Positions 18,780-31,512 of a DNA stretch of 64,000 nt are shown here, one piece after another; the stretch's first letter is position 1, and each line of letters begins with the position of its first letter. The notes beneath the pieces were generated by a model. The model was not told where the DNA came from and ran no database searches. It worked only from the letters and a program-made list of their open reading frames with translations. The DNA comes from Nymphaea colorata. Lineage: Eukaryota > Streptophyta > Magnoliopsida > Nymphaeales > Nymphaeaceae. The translations under genes were made by a program, and so were the position numbers. Location of the stretch: contig NC_045141.1 of assembly GCF_008831285.2 (NCBI RefSeq), positions 24,289,315-24,353,314 on the forward strand. Direction: 5' to 3'.

Positions 18780-20154
18780 GCCGATGTCACTGCCCTTATG
18801 CCTGTCTTGTTTACTAGGTCAATCTTATTTAATAAATGGATCGAATTTGAGCTGAAAAGCTAAATTTTTCTTTAGAAAAGGAAAAAAAAAAAAGAAAAAA
18901 GAAAAGAGAGCAAACTTGATGGTAAGCTTGTTTAAGGCATGGACATGCCAGATCTTTCACAATTTTATCATAACGGCCCCGGACTCAAACTCGATTTGTC
19001 ATTAAAAGTTGTTAAGAGGTTATTGCACTTATGTTGCATTTGCATACTGAAAATCTCAGCTCCCTGGGTTTAAGGTCTAAACCTATGGTTTTTTTTGTAT
19101 ATAGCATAGATTTTAGATCCATGTTATTGAAGTCCGTGTTTAAACAGCAGACCTTACATTGCTATCAAAGGTGGTCTTAATTTAATTTACTCAAGATTGA
19201 TACATCATTTTATTTTGTTAAATCTAAAAGTTCGTATCCGCAATCTTATTCTCGTGAGGAAATGTCAGCGAGCTAGCATGATATGTTCTAATGCATGCAT
19301 CAGAATCGATGTACGTAAACAGAGGTGGAACCAAGATAGGACTGTTAGGATCGGCAGGGGCCCTGGTCCCACCTCAAAAAAATTACATGTAAATTTTAAA
19401 AAATAATCACTTTTGAAAAATAATATTTTGGTCAATGTTAACATTTAAAAACTTTAATTTGATTTTTTTATGAAAAAAATTATATATATATATTACGGGT
19501 TCGAGCTAATTATTCCGTGTAGCTGTATAGTTCGCATTAAAAAGATGATGGGACGTATGTACTTATGAACAGCCACTTTCCAATCTTTTTGTGTCATGCC
19601 TTGGGTGGCAAGGCAATCGTTCCACCATGTATCAAATTTCCATTTAAGATCGTCGGGTGAGTGAATCATTGCCATCGCTTTCAAGAGAGGCAACTGCTTC
19701 CTTCTTGTACCCATCACCCCCAGATTCAGATTGCCCCTAAATTAGTTCAACTAAATTTTCACTTATTTTATGAAGTGTAGTTAATAATCTAACTAATTGG
19801 GGGCTGTTTTACTTAAAATACGAAAAGGGGAGAGGGAGGGAGGGAGAGAGAGAGAGATCTACTCTTCTTCTTGTTGGTCCAAGCAGACCAATGAATCGTC
19901 CCACCTTGTTGTCGCCAATCTACTGCTAATCGACAACTCTTTTCAACAGTGAAAAGATAAGAAAATCTGCAGCTGTCCACCTACAAGAAGTACTGCTGAA
20001 CAAGCATGGCGATGTCAATGTGACCGTTTAGCTGACGGCTCCGCTGCCGTTACCGGGCACCTGTTAGATTGCTCTCCAAGACGAGCTTCCCTTTCAAATA
20101 TTGTGTCTGCATGTCATCTGCAGTTGATTATTTTGGGTTTGAAGGCCGCCAAGC
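18780..20154. other. Intergenic, repeat-like, no gene seen
   Basis: Low-complexity AT-rich DNA. At 19.32-19.46 kb there is a stretch (GGTGGAACC...CCCACCTC) similar in style to the MITE-like family at 20.2, 57.7 and 62.2 kb. A GA-rich tract lies near 19.83-19.86 kb. A 74-residue minus-strand ORF at 19493-19717 has no recognisable features. Confidence 0.4.
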
Positions 20155-20345
20155 AATGGTGGAGCTAAGACTTTGTGGCTGAGGGGCACTAGTTATAAAA
20201 CTCATACCTTAAGGAGCAGTTCTATATGTAACTGAGCATTGAACATATTTTTTTAAAGTATCAATATGAAAATAAAGAGATTTTGTGGGTATAGTGTAGG
20301 CAACTGCCCACGTCCGCTTATATGTATGTGGCTCTGCCACTGCCG
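20155..20345 (-). mobile_element. MITE-like repeat, same family as 57667-57841
   Basis: Begins GGTGGAGCTAAGAC and ends GTGGCTCTGCCAC, imperfect inverted ends. Internally it shares AGTATCAATATGAAAATAA and a GGGCAA(T/C)TGCCCAC-like word, inverted, with the element at 57.7 kb. Confidence 0.55.
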
Positions 20346-21646
20346 CCAAGAGGATTAGATTAATTTATTGGAGCAATGATCTGCTGAGACCGTTGTTCAT
20401 GCATATGTATATAGAATTTTGAATCATGCACTTATTGTGAACACTGATATTTGAACATGCACCTTCCTAAGAAAAGTAGGTCCGGTTTATATCATCAACT
20501 AGAAAACCTAGCTATCTCAACATCTTGTGGATAGCTCTTTGAAAATCATTCATGCCGGATGGGGAGACCTGGGATAGTGCTGCACGTTACTCCATTTCCA
20601 CCGGCAACATAATTGAGGGAGGTTACGTCGGGATAGAATAGAACACACTGGTGCTCATGTGTTGGATCCCTCACAGGCCACCACGTCAAGCACTCGAAAA
20701 GGAAAGTTTTTGTCTTTATAAAGAGAGACTTTTTTTTTTCTCTCCCTCTGTCTTTTACGTTTTTTTTTGTGTGGGCAGATGTTGAGCGTCCCAATTACAA
20801 TATGCTTCGGTCAGATTTTATATATATCTCTCCTTAAGTTATTTATTTATTTAAAAGGTTCTGACGCATATGCATACTTAGAATATCAATGACGAAAGCT
20901 AAAATGGAAGATCGGATATATTTGACCGCAGCAGCAATTAGTTGACAGCTCTCCATGTGTAGCGTTAATGCAACGGCCGGCAATAGCGCTGCTCTCTCTT
21001 GTGATCAGGACGGTCAGCTCTACTGCAATGTAAACCTCCAGGGTTTGGAAGCAGCATGTTACTCTTTCATTTATGAAACATCTTTTATAAATTTAACCAA
21101 ATTTTGGGTTAAATGCATTCTTTTGCTGTTCCTAACAACCCCTTAAAAGAACAAGTAAATAACACCACTCTAGATCTTTCCTTTTTCCTTTTTTTTTTTT
21201 CTTTGACAGATGAAGGAGAAAGTTTAACACGTCTTTTAACTTCCAACGGCTATCTGAAATGACAAGCGTTACTCTTAACAACAAGGACGCACCAAAGCGG
21301 GGTGAAAGCTTTTATTGCAATTTTTTATAAAATAATAGGTAGTTTAGACTTTTTTAGTTTTTCACAATCTTTTTTTACCCTTTTTAACATGTTTCTTTAT
21401 TTTAATATGGGTATTTTGGCCATTGTACCTCTTTTTGTAGTCAAGCTGGGTTGGACAGTCTCTCGGGCCACCCTGTGCACTTATGTGCGAAATGACCAAA
21501 ATACCTTCGATTTATTTGTGAGAGCAAAAAAAGGTAAAATGTTTTAATGGCCATTTCTCAAAATACCTAAAATGCCCTTTTTTTGTGCACATGCGTGTGT
21601 GTACACTAGAGAGGTGCATGCACGCAACCAGGTCTAGCCCTTAGTT
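20346..21646. other. Intergenic, no gene seen
   Basis: AT-rich sequence with short ORFs lacking conserved features. Nothing supported. Confidence 0.4.
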
Positions 21647-21801
21647 ATATATATATATATATATATATACCGACCTTTAGTGATAGATTGTTTATGTTGA
21701 CAAGAATAAGGGGAAAAAAGGGGGATGGTTGAATCAATTGTCGATAGCAGCGTAGTCATGAAATTGCAGTCGCTATAATGGGCATGACATTTTCAACACC
21801 G

Positions 21802-21865
<64 letters not shown>

Positions 21866-22010
21866 CCGACCTTTAGATATAGCCGGGAAAGACCTTGTTT
21901 ATGTTCACCAGAAGAAGGGAAAAAAAGCGATGGTTAAATCGATTGTTGATAACGAGACGGAGTCCTGAAATTGCAGTAGCTAAGAGGCATTACATCCTCA
22001 ACTGCGAGAA
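21647..22010. repeat. Diverged tandem duplication in which each copy follows a (TA)n tract
   Basis: Two related ~140-bp blocks, about 21670-21803 and 21864-22010, each start with CCGACCTTTAG directly after a (TA)n run. They share GTTTATGTT, a GATGGTT(G/A)AATC word and GAAATTGCAGT. The second TA tract (about 21808-21862) is the longer one. Confidence 0.75.
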
Positions 22011-22595
22011 TGTTCGTCGTTAATGCCAGAGATAATAGTTATAAGAGTCGACTAACGAGTCTTCCACACCCACATCCCTGTCTACTTGCCAAGCATTGAA
22101 CCTTACCATGGTCCTCGCCGATGAACATCTGAACTTTGCATTTCATGACAGACTTCTCTCTGCTCTTTGCATGGGATGAAATTGAATGAGGATACCTCAA
22201 ATTTTTAGGGAAATAACTCGATTACTTTTCTCTCATTATGAAAATACAATAGTGGATTTGGTGGAACTGATCACATGCACAATATTCCGGTGTTTTCATT
22301 ATAAGGGAAAGTACTGCAGGTACTCTGTGAAGCTTAAATTGCTTATGAATTGCATGCGCCCCCAACTGCAAGTGATTATGAACAAGGGTTGCAATGTTGC
22401 ACGAACACTGCATTTGGGAGCACAATTTTTGTGGTGTTCATGCTAAAAAGCGAGACTTCAACCTCATCTGAGGTCACAAGACAACACACTGAACATCTGA
22501 AGTCACAAGAAATTTCTCATCAGAACGAGTTCTACCATTGGAGTTAACAGAAGAAACAGTAGTCGCCCGGCCTATTAAACAAACAAGCACCATTC

Positions 22596-22621
22596 CCACA
22601 TACACACACACACACACACAC

Positions 22622-22672
<51 letters not shown>
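22596..22672. repeat. Compound (CA)n(GA)n microsatellite
   Basis: A CA run followed directly by a long GA run. It lies in DNA where I see no gene. Confidence 0.95.
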
Positions 22673-23518
22673 CCTCTCGGCGTGAGAGAAAAAGAAAAAT
22701 CAATATTACTCAAAACAGCATCCTTCAACTAGAAGTTGGAAGGATACAAAACCAGGTGTACAAAAAATCCCACTACCCAATACAAAGGAGGTGAACCAGG
22801 CCAACAAAAGGCAAAAAAAAAAGAAAGCATGCCATCCAAAACCAGGCCATGAAAAGAGCTTACCACTCAATTCATAAGCACAACATACTGAAAATATCCT
22901 TAGGAGTCCTCTGTTGTCAATTCCTTTGCCCTCTCCTCTCTTAATTACCTCGAAGATGCTTGCCCTGCCTAGTTAAGTTACTTAAATCAGCAGAATGCTC
23001 TGCGGCTAGACCGGATACCAGCACAGAGAAAGAAGTTTGAATTTCTGGAATCAGTAAGCAACGACAAGTGCACCAATTCAATTCAGTTAAATACAAAGGG
23101 GGTGACAGCCTGATTGAGTTTTTGATGCCACATAAAGCAGCCTTCTCTAGAAGCTATAAGCAACTAAACTTGTGATCTGCGTGCCATGCTGTTCCACCTG
23201 GTCTGTACTCTAAATTTGAAGGGAAGCTCTCCAATCGGAGAGACCAACTAGCTAAGGTGGTTTTGACTCAAGCCATCTCAAGCGTACTGTCCTTCCCTAC
23301 ATATATTCCGACTCCCGTTCTCGAGTCATACTGACTAAATCCATGCTTAGTTTCTTCTCTTTGATCACCACAGTTGAGAAAGAAAAGCATCCAACTCTAT
23401 GTTGGAATAAATCAACATCTGGTAATTAATTCGGAAAAATAAAAAAAAAATTACACCATAACGGGCTACACGCAGAAAAGAGAGAGTATCTGTGCTTCTA
23501 TGCCTTCTTCCCAGCTGT

Positions 23519-23986
23519 TCAAGCCTTAAGTTTGTCATTGAATGCTTCCACGTCCCACTGCACAGGCACTCGTACCTGTGATGCCTAGGAGGACGAGAAA
23601 TAATGGTTCAGCAAAGATGAACAACATAATTATATATAGTAGACATTTCTTTCTTAGCTAGGTGTGATAAATTCGACTGTATAATTGCTTATTCCCTTAG
23701 ACAAGCTCCGCCTACTGCTGGATTCGGCTCTTAGGCCAAACCAAAACCTTGAAAACTATCCACCCATGAGCCAAGAGCAAGTCTGGCACCTCCACGTACT
23801 TCAACGGCGCATTATGTATGATTGCACATATTTTTTTGTGCAATTATTTTAAGAGAGAATTCTCTCATTTTTTTTCCTAATCGCATCAAGGGTGTTCTGG
23901 CTGGTGCAAAACATAGAAATGCATTTTTAGATCAGTTAATTTACCTATGCCTATGTATATATAAATCTCCTATGCAGATATAAGGA

Positions 23987-24053
<67 letters not shown>

Positions 24054-25076
24054 TGAAAATCCACAAAACCCTGAAAAAATCCATAAAAATACCCGAAAAT
24101 CAAAACTGCCATGTCCAAGTGTGTCACCGTACCCGTGTCAGCAGCCTTCCAGCCGTGTCTATGTTATTTAATTTTTATGCTTCGAATAATAATATTGTAC
24201 ATCACCTCTGTGCTGCTAGAATTTTTGAAAAAATGAACAAAAGTTGTGCGGTATTTACACTCCACCAGACTTGTCCTATTGGTGCCCGACAACGTGCTAT
24301 ACAATTGAAGTTCGACAACTCAAAACTCTAGCAACGTTTTGTTGATGTTCTTGCCCATGTTAACGTGGGAAGAGAGCTATTTGTCGTCATCAAGCACCGA
24401 GGCGCGCGATCTTGCCTGGATGGTGTAGCAGGCCTTTGTTTCGGTTCGGTGCTGTTGTGCAAAGACTACGTCGAGATTTTCATTTTCTCGCAGAGAGAAG
24501 AGAGGTGATCGCCAGTTTCTTGAGAGCCACCAAAGCCAATGAGAAGGCTGCTGTCAATTTTTGTCAGTTCGATGGATGGATTGAAGCCTTCACGGTTTGC
24601 TTCATACTCGTCGCTAGCATCGTCCTCAATGCAACCACAGGCCACAGCCATCATCATCACCACCACGATAGTCAACATCTTCACTACCAACACGGCTTTT
24701 ACTGTTCTCAAGGACTTCCATTGATGGTTCTAGGCTTTCTTCATCGTCACAAACATCGACCGCCGGCATGCCATCCACGTTAGACTGAATTTCTTTCCGA
24801 CTGCGTAAACAGGAAAAGTTATATGTGTTAGCCAACATACAAGAGAATTTTAATTGAGATAGGGAAGGAGGGAAGGAGTAGTTCTCAACGCGCACTTCTT
24901 ACCTGGTTCAAGTTGGAAGGCTTACGATTTAGGAAGTAAATATCTAAGCTTGAGGTAGAGAAGATTTTGGCGCAACCGATGGAGGAGTTCCTCATGAGGA
25001 CTTGGTTTCCTGACGACTGCAGATCGAGTGTTGATCTTCAAACGCTTAGCATCAGCAGTGCTGCTGGCCTCTTCAT
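23519..25076 (-). pseudogene. Frameshifted paralogue of the 14.9-16.2 kb gene
   Basis: All three exons of the unknown-function gene are recognisable in order on the same strand. Exon 1 lies near 25076-24910 (KRLKINTRS, LHRLRQNLLYLKLRYLLPK). Exon 2 lies near 24800-24416 (KEIQSNVDG, acidic linker, PSIELTKIDSSLLI, then HRTETKACYTIQ). Exon 3 lies at 23575-23519 (VRVPVQWDVEAFNDKLKA). The conserved ATG at 25076 reads out of frame with the exon 1 homology within about ten codons. The ACT-like segment changes frame twice, after SSLLI and before SPLFSLREN. The exon 2 donor reads GCAAG instead of GTAAG. Three frame changes argue for a dead copy. Sequencing error at all three is unlikely but was not tested. 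Confidence 0.8.
23990..24053. repeat. (TA)n(TG)n microsatellite in the pseudogene intron
   Basis: A TA run passes into a TG run inside the second intron of the paralogous pseudogene. The ~120 bp that follow (24.06-24.18 kb) resemble the flank of the (TA)n tract at 62.8 kb, including CCTTCCAGCC(A/G)TGTCT. Confidence 0.9.
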
Positions 25077-25156
25077 GGCTACCAAGAAACGAGAGAGAGA
25101 GTCTCATAGTTGCCCCAAATCTATATATGTAAAAGAAAGGGAGGAGGGAGCCCACG

Positions 25157-26285
25157 AGGATGTCGAGGGCCGGCGGCTTAGGCAGTTAAGAACGGTCCCA
25201 CCGAACCATAAACGACACCAGTCGGCCGCTTTGGTCAGACTACTTTTTCTCAATATTCCCAGTTCATCTTCATCCTTCTCTCTTTCCAGAACTCGGACTC
25301 GAGACAGGTAGAGAGGTCATTATGCAGGCGTTACAAATTTTGATTAATCCCTGCGGTAGATCATTTTCTTGTTCCAAAAAGTCCAGTGATCCAATATTAT
25401 ATTAGAAAATAGCCACATGCAAACTAGCTTTACAATGTAAAATAGATCATGACAATTTGGATAAATTATTTTCGTCAATGGGTTGTGAATCGAATCTCGT
25501 CAATGCTCATTTAACAGAAAAAGAAAATCAGAAGCAATATCTGGAAGAACAAAATATAATTCAAAACGTCGAAAGTCTTGGCAACGCTAAAAGGGTTTGT
25601 GAGGGGTGGAACACGTGAGGTGGGCGTGTCCGTATAAACACTTTGACTATGAGATTCACATGTTTTGGTTGAACATCAAATCGTATCTTATAAGAGCAAA
25701 TTTATATCTTTATACGTCTTCACAGTTATTTAAAGAAGACAAGGGTTCACAAGATATCAAGAGTAAAATTACTTTTTAAAACCAAAGTACTAGTCATGAA
25801 CTATTAATGAAATCAAGCAAACCGCTAACATTTAGTCCCTACATTTCATAATTATAAATATATCGACTAACTGTAAACAAAAACATTCCCAACCTCTTCC
25901 GTAAGCAACTAATAAGAGAATCTGAGCTCCCGAACAATGTTTCATAAAGCGAAAAAATCAAGATGCGAATATACAAACATGCGCCATAAATTACTTCATA
26001 AACAGACCATGTTCCCACGAAAGTGTACATACATTTCAACCCGAAAGCCAAATTTTTCCACATGTGGTATGACTGAATATCCAACTCCAAAGGAATTGAG
26101 AAAGTAATTCACAAACTACGGATCATCAGAGAAGACAAAGTTAGTTATTTATATACATCAGTCATTTCCTATCTGATACAGACACTAGAAAGCAGTGTGC
26201 AAGTTTTTCACTGACTACTTTGTACAGGAATTCTGAAGTAGCAGCATTTACATATTACTACAGATGCCGGTGCTTGCTTGATGCA
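25157..26285. other. Intergenic, downstream of MAF1
   Basis: No coding region seen. From about 25713 onward this DNA, together with the MAF1 3' end, reappears in diverged form at 52447-52985, so it marks the source of that duplication. Confidence 0.6.
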
Positions 26286-29126
26286 TCACATGTCCATGTC
26301 GTAGAACAGGTCATCGTTGTCGACAACATCATACCCATTTGGCACCTCGTCGGCAAGCCAGTCGTCCATATTCAACTTGCTGTAACATTTTTTTTGAAAG
26401 ACAATCTCAGCACCATGCTAACAATTACAAAAGAGAAAGGAAGCCACCATGCACACAACCGTGTTCATGTTAACAACTAGGGAGCCACTCTTCCAGTACC
26501 CATGCAACAGAGGTACATGTAGTAATTGAAAAACCAATCGTGAGAAATCTAGCAGGCATAGGGTTATGGACCCATTTAATCAGTCCGCTCCCCTTACCAC
26601 ACTAGATGGGCTTGCACACCACCAAAGCAGAAGCCCCAAAAATACAAGTCAAGGGAACAACTAGAAATTTCCACTCGCACGGTCCATATCAACAATATTT
26701 TTAGATCGGGTAAAAGATCATAGAAGATTCTACAGTTCGATATTTACACCATAAAATTCCTCTCTCTCTCTCTCTCTCTCCCTCTCTCTCACACACACAC
26801 ACACATATTTGCCGTTACTTCTTAGATAACTAAAATCACATGACAACCGTTGTTCATGAAATCAAAAGTAAAGTGAACAGACCTCGTGCAACAACAGCGA
26901 AAGCTAAGGATTCGCTTCAACTTCCTGTTGTAAAAGAAGAAATTGACAGACCATCTGCAACAACATGAACCAGTTAATTACCCATCCATAAGAAGGATCA
27001 CAGATAATTTACAGCACTGAAGTTCTTACACTGCACCCCTTTGCAGGAACGGATCTCCTTCAATGTCTGGACTGTAACTGTAGACTTCACATTCAGCCAA
27101 TTTGATGACCTGGAGCAAGAGACTCCTTATAGTTTAGCAACTAATGTCAATGACTTCTAAGTTATATCTAAGCCAAAATAAAACTTGGCTTTGTCATCTC
27201 ACCTCATCGATGGCTCTCAGCATGCACTCCAAAAGAGAATCCCCCTCATTGTTCAAAGCCCACTCCTTTAGTTTTAAGCAAAGAAAAGTAAAGTATTAAA
27301 TAACATAGAGATTATATTGAAACAATCCTATCCCTGGCCGTAACACATTGGAAGCTGGAAAGAAGAAACTGCAATTAAAGCCCGAGAAACAAAGAAAACA
27401 CTAGACCGAGACTGAAAGCCTAATTGCATCCACAAACTTATGAAAGAGACGTGCAATCAAAAGAATTGGTTACATGAAAGATTTGATTAATCCAGACTCC
27501 AGAGTGAGAAATAAGCATGAAACCAAGCACCGTAACAAAGAAATAGTTTTCCTTTTTTAAGAGATTCAACAGACCCCAGTGAGAGTGAAGTACCTTGAAG
27601 ATAGACAGCTAAGATCTATTACATGTAGGAAAAAGAGAACCCAAATTGTCATGCTGGAAACAAACGACTGAGTGCTCTATACCTTTTCAGCCTCCAGCAT
27701 GTAGGTTTCATACATCTGCTTGAAATTATCCCAGCCTTCTTCTCTGAAAAAATGGTGAGTCTGCACAGCACTGATAGTGTGTCCATGGCAGTTTAAAATT
27801 TCATTAAGCAAAAGTACATCAGTGAGCAATAAGGTGAAACATGTTAATTCATCTTGACAATGAAGCACCAGCATCAGTAATGGTGAGGGAAATGGAGAGA
27901 TTTGAACTCTCAGCTCCAAATGGAGCAACAGTTGCATCAACTGTCTGTCAAGCCATTTGACACCATCCCCATTACACATAGAGAGAGGATAAAGCAGTGG
28001 GTTGCCATGCCGCCAACCAGCTGACATTGGCATTACCCCTAAATCCTTCTCCATATTACAATTGAAAATGTAAAAAGCCAAAAGATGAGAGAATGGTGAT
28101 ACCTGAAGTCATAATCTGGATACATATGATTAAGTGTAAGAATCAAATAGATCAGTGTCTTCCGGCTGTTTGAAAATAATAGGTGTAAGTTCAATAAAAG
28201 AGAGAGAATATTTGTATCATTCCAAGAAGACTATCACAACCTTGTTCTGCTGGACAAAAGATTTGTTGAAGAAGGTGGAGAAATTTCCAAAGATTGAGCA
28301 AGATAATCGAGGATCTGCTCAAATTCAAATATGAAATCCAATTATGCAGCTCCTTGGCAAATATTTCTAACAAAAATTCAAGCATAATGATAGCAAGACA
28401 ACAAAAATTGATAAACGAACTGCATCATATGAACCAAAGAAATGCTCCTCCAGAACACTTTTTATGCTAGAACAGTTGGCACCTTATAGCTTTATCATTC
28501 AGGCATAATTAATAAATCCTGCATTCAGACTCAAGAAGGAAAAGAAAATAGGAATGTCCTATCAATTGTTTCTAAAGAAAAAATACAAACAAGAAATACC
28601 TCCTGCTCCAAGCTAAACGAGAGTTTCCTGTCCATGCCAGCATGTTTACCTGCAATAAATGAAGAGCATGATCTGTCCATGAAAAAGCAAATATTGATGC
28701 AGTAAAGATAAAAAACTGCTGTGCAATCAGTAGAACTCACATGAATAAGCTTCCAGTTTTCCTTTTAAAACACAATCTCCAAGATCCACGTGGCTTAGGA
28801 AATTGTTTATGCTGAAAAAAAAAAGAAACAAATTTCAACAGAGGAAGAGCATGGTCATATATGAGAAAGTAAACAAAATGAGCAAACTCAACAGAGAAGT
28901 GAAACCTAGTTGAAGCTAATCAAGATCTAGTCCAACAAGAAACTTGGGTTTATGTCAATGACTCAGTGGCATGCATGAAGCAACACTTCAAGCAACCACA
29001 CTTGGACTGCTTCTAACAAATTATGCACCCCATCACTACACATTTCATAAACTCTATTCTGATTGAGTACAATCAATTCAAATACACATAATACCTGTCC
29101 AAAGGGGTATATTCCAGAAACTTCAT
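26286..29126 (-). CDS. MAF1: MAF1, repressor of RNA polymerase III transcription
   Basis: MAF1 binds RNA polymerase III and represses tRNA and 5S transcription under stress; it is controlled by phosphorylation and nuclear import. Coding exons on the minus strand: 29126-29095, 28811-28741, 28649-28600, 28314-28241, 28165-28103, 27770-27683, 27265-27203, 27109-27030, 26954-26883, 26379-26286. All join in phase to 228 residues, the normal plant length. Signatures in order: MKFLEYTPLD at the N-terminus, KHAGMDRKLSFSLEQE, SRKTLIYLILTLNHMYPDYDF, WDNFKQMYETY, LAECEVYSYSPD and the C-terminal WSVNFFFYNRKLKRI block followed by RCCCT. The acidic tail ends DNDDLFYDMDM. Exon 8 uses the donor GT/GTAAGA, required for the WSVNFFFY frame. 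No damage is seen. A second, partial copy of the 3' end is at 52.4-53.8 kb. Confidence 0.95.
26758..26808. repeat. (CT)n(CA)n microsatellite in the last MAF1 intron
   Basis: A compound dinucleotide tract between coding exons 9 and 10 of MAF1. Confidence 0.9.
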
Positions 29127-29182
29127 GTTGAATGTTGAAAGTTGAAACCTCTCCAAGTATGTAAACGCTCAGAAGCAATATC
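29127..29182 (-). promoter_or_regulatory. Probable MAF1 5' UTR segment with a leader-intron acceptor
   Basis: On the minus strand a good acceptor (TCTATCCAG/GA) lies 56 bases before the MAF1 ATG, with no other ATG between. It could be the end of a 5' leader intron whose first exon is near 32.65-32.72 kb. This is inference from splice signals only. Confidence 0.35.
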
Positions 29183-30477
29183 CTGGATAGACGGTCACTC
29201 AAGATTCAAGTTCTCTGTTCTAATACTGCACATGGAATGACTAAGTAAGGAAATAAGCAACTATGAAATATGAAGAACAATATAAGCATCGACTGATTAT
29301 CCATCCATAACAATATAAGCAACAGTCAACCTGTTTGTTGCCAAAAAGAAATGGAGAAAATGGGTGCAAAATAGACTTCAGTCTATGGTGTTACTTTTGT
29401 TATCTAAAAGTCCCATACCATCTTTGTACAGATACCTATGTTGCATCCTCAACTATACCTAGAAGCATAGCAGGAAGTTCTTATGATATTGTTCTTCAAC
29501 ACACCTTAAGAATAGGCAATCTAGAAAACTATTCAATTTAGGAAAACAAACAAAAAAATTGTCGTAATAATGTGCTACTATCAGGATATTATTCAGATAA
29601 CTATTCTCTAAGATATATTTGTGATATTTTCAAATTAATGTTTAAGACTAGAGATGCTCTGTGCTTACCTAGACAGGGTCACGAATATCTCATTAAATTT
29701 TTGTGCTCCATCTAAGTCAACACTGTATGCTTCTCTTCTTTTCCGCCAGTTTATACGACCTACAATATCTTACATGACTTTCCCAATCACTCTTCCTTTC
29801 AGTAGCAAAAAAAAGTAAAAAAACATTTTAAGGTAGAGATCCCAGTGGATTCATTTAATCTGCTGTACATATGTTGCCTCCCCAACATGTGTAATCTTCT
29901 GAGGTGAAAGCTCACTGAACCACCTTATAAGCCTTCACTTGAATAAGCCCGACCAGGAGATCATATGAGAGTTGAACCACGACGTCACCAAGAAATAAGG
30001 TCTTCCCACATTGTGCAACTGCAACACATTGGACTCTAAACCCTTGGTCGATTGTTCATTATTTGGCCAACCAATTCTTCCTGGCTATATGCTAATTTGC
30101 AGACTTTTTATTCTTTTTTCCCTCTTTTCATTTTCTTAAATTATTCTCCTTTTCATTTGTGCTTCAAATTCCTTTTTCCTACCCTTCATTTTCTTCTTCA
30201 TATTCTTCTTAAGATGAAAGCAGTTAGTTGATAAAAATCAACTTCATCTGCTCTTTCAGCAGGGGATCCAAATACCTTCTAATTCCTTTTAGAAGACCAT
30301 TAATATGTACCATGTCGGCATGTCATATTTCAAACCACTTGAATCAAAAAATTGGTGTGATCTCCATCTCTCAATTTAATAAAGGAAGATACACTCAAAG
30401 GACAGCAACAACCTCACTTTGGTAAATAGACAAAACATGGCATAAAAGAACAACCAGGTCTCTATAAAAACCAGTAA

Positions 30478-31512
30478 TCTATGTAACATGGGTACGTTAA
30501 TTTTGGTGTACCCGTACTGGTGTCGCAATCTATGTAACATGGGTACGTTAATTTTGGTGTACCCGTACTGGTCGGGTGCGACACCAGTACGGGTACAGAT
30601 ACTCCGTCGGACACGGCCCGAGTACAGGTCAACACGTACCGAGTACAGTCAACATACCCGGATCCATATCCATCCAAAAACAAAATCAATCAATGTTGAC
30701 CGAGTCCATTTTCATCCAAAATTAGGGGTTTTTTTCATATTTCCTTTCAGAAACACAGAGCCTCGACAAAACTCCAACGATGGCTCTGTTTTGCTCTTCT
30801 TCACTGCTATTTGCTGAGGAAGAACTCAAGCAACCTCCAGTGACCGCCAACGGAAACGATTTGGGCCAACATTGGCTGATTTGGATGATATTTCTTCCGT
30901 CGACCACCGACTATGTCCAGCGACCTCTGGCGACCTTCCTGCATCAACCATTTTTCTTTTTATTGTTGTTCTTACTTCTTATCTTAGTATTATTTTTGTT
31001 TTCCTTCTTTTACTAGTTTGTCGTTTTTAATCTTCTTTTTCTTCTTCGAAAATCATATAGTCTGCCCTTCCTCTTTTACATTTATATGCAACCATGCTCC
31101 ACAATGTTGAGCCATTCCAATATTTTTTGTATTTGGTGCCTAAATCCTGCATTTTCTGTAACTGAGCCACTCCAGTTCAGCATTTAGTGCTTAGATTCTA
31201 GTTCCACAATGTTGAGCTATGTTTTGGATGTGAAAATTCAACTGATGTTCATATTTGACTGTCTAAGGGGCTGCTCGGTTGTCCATATGTTTAAAGTTTT
31301 TCATAAATTTCTTAAACACACTCTGCAAAAGCCGTTGATATATATTTTCTATGTTGTTTATTTGTTTATGTTGATGTATATTTTCTATTTTGATATATAT
31401 TTTATAAGTATTTCTTCTTGTATATATATATATATATATATATATAAAGTTTTTTGAAAATGTCTGTACCATTACCCGCACCGACACCCATACCCTTACC
31501 TATGTGACATAG
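30478..31512. mobile_element. Putative TIR element of about 1.03 kb
   Basis: The left end CTATGTAACATGGGTA is matched, inverted, by a right end whose reverse complement reads CTATGTCACATAGGTA (14 of 16). The left terminus is itself duplicated with a 51-bp period (30476 and 30527). No transposase and no clear target duplication were seen. The interior includes a (TA)n run near 31422-31447. Confidence 0.5.
30559..30596. repeat. Perfect 14-bp inverted repeat (hairpin)
   Basis: GTACCCGTACTGGT and its exact reverse complement are separated by 10 bases, inside the terminal region of the putative TIR element. Confidence 0.85.

Noticed and set aside
19493-19717. 74-residue minus-strand ORF with Trp-rich stretch
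   Set aside because: No family features, no splice context and located in repeat-like DNA.
24412-24783. 123-residue ORF with a His-rich run on the + strand
   Set aside because: It is the antisense of the acidic linker in the paralogous pseudogene (Asp/Asp codons read as His on the other strand).
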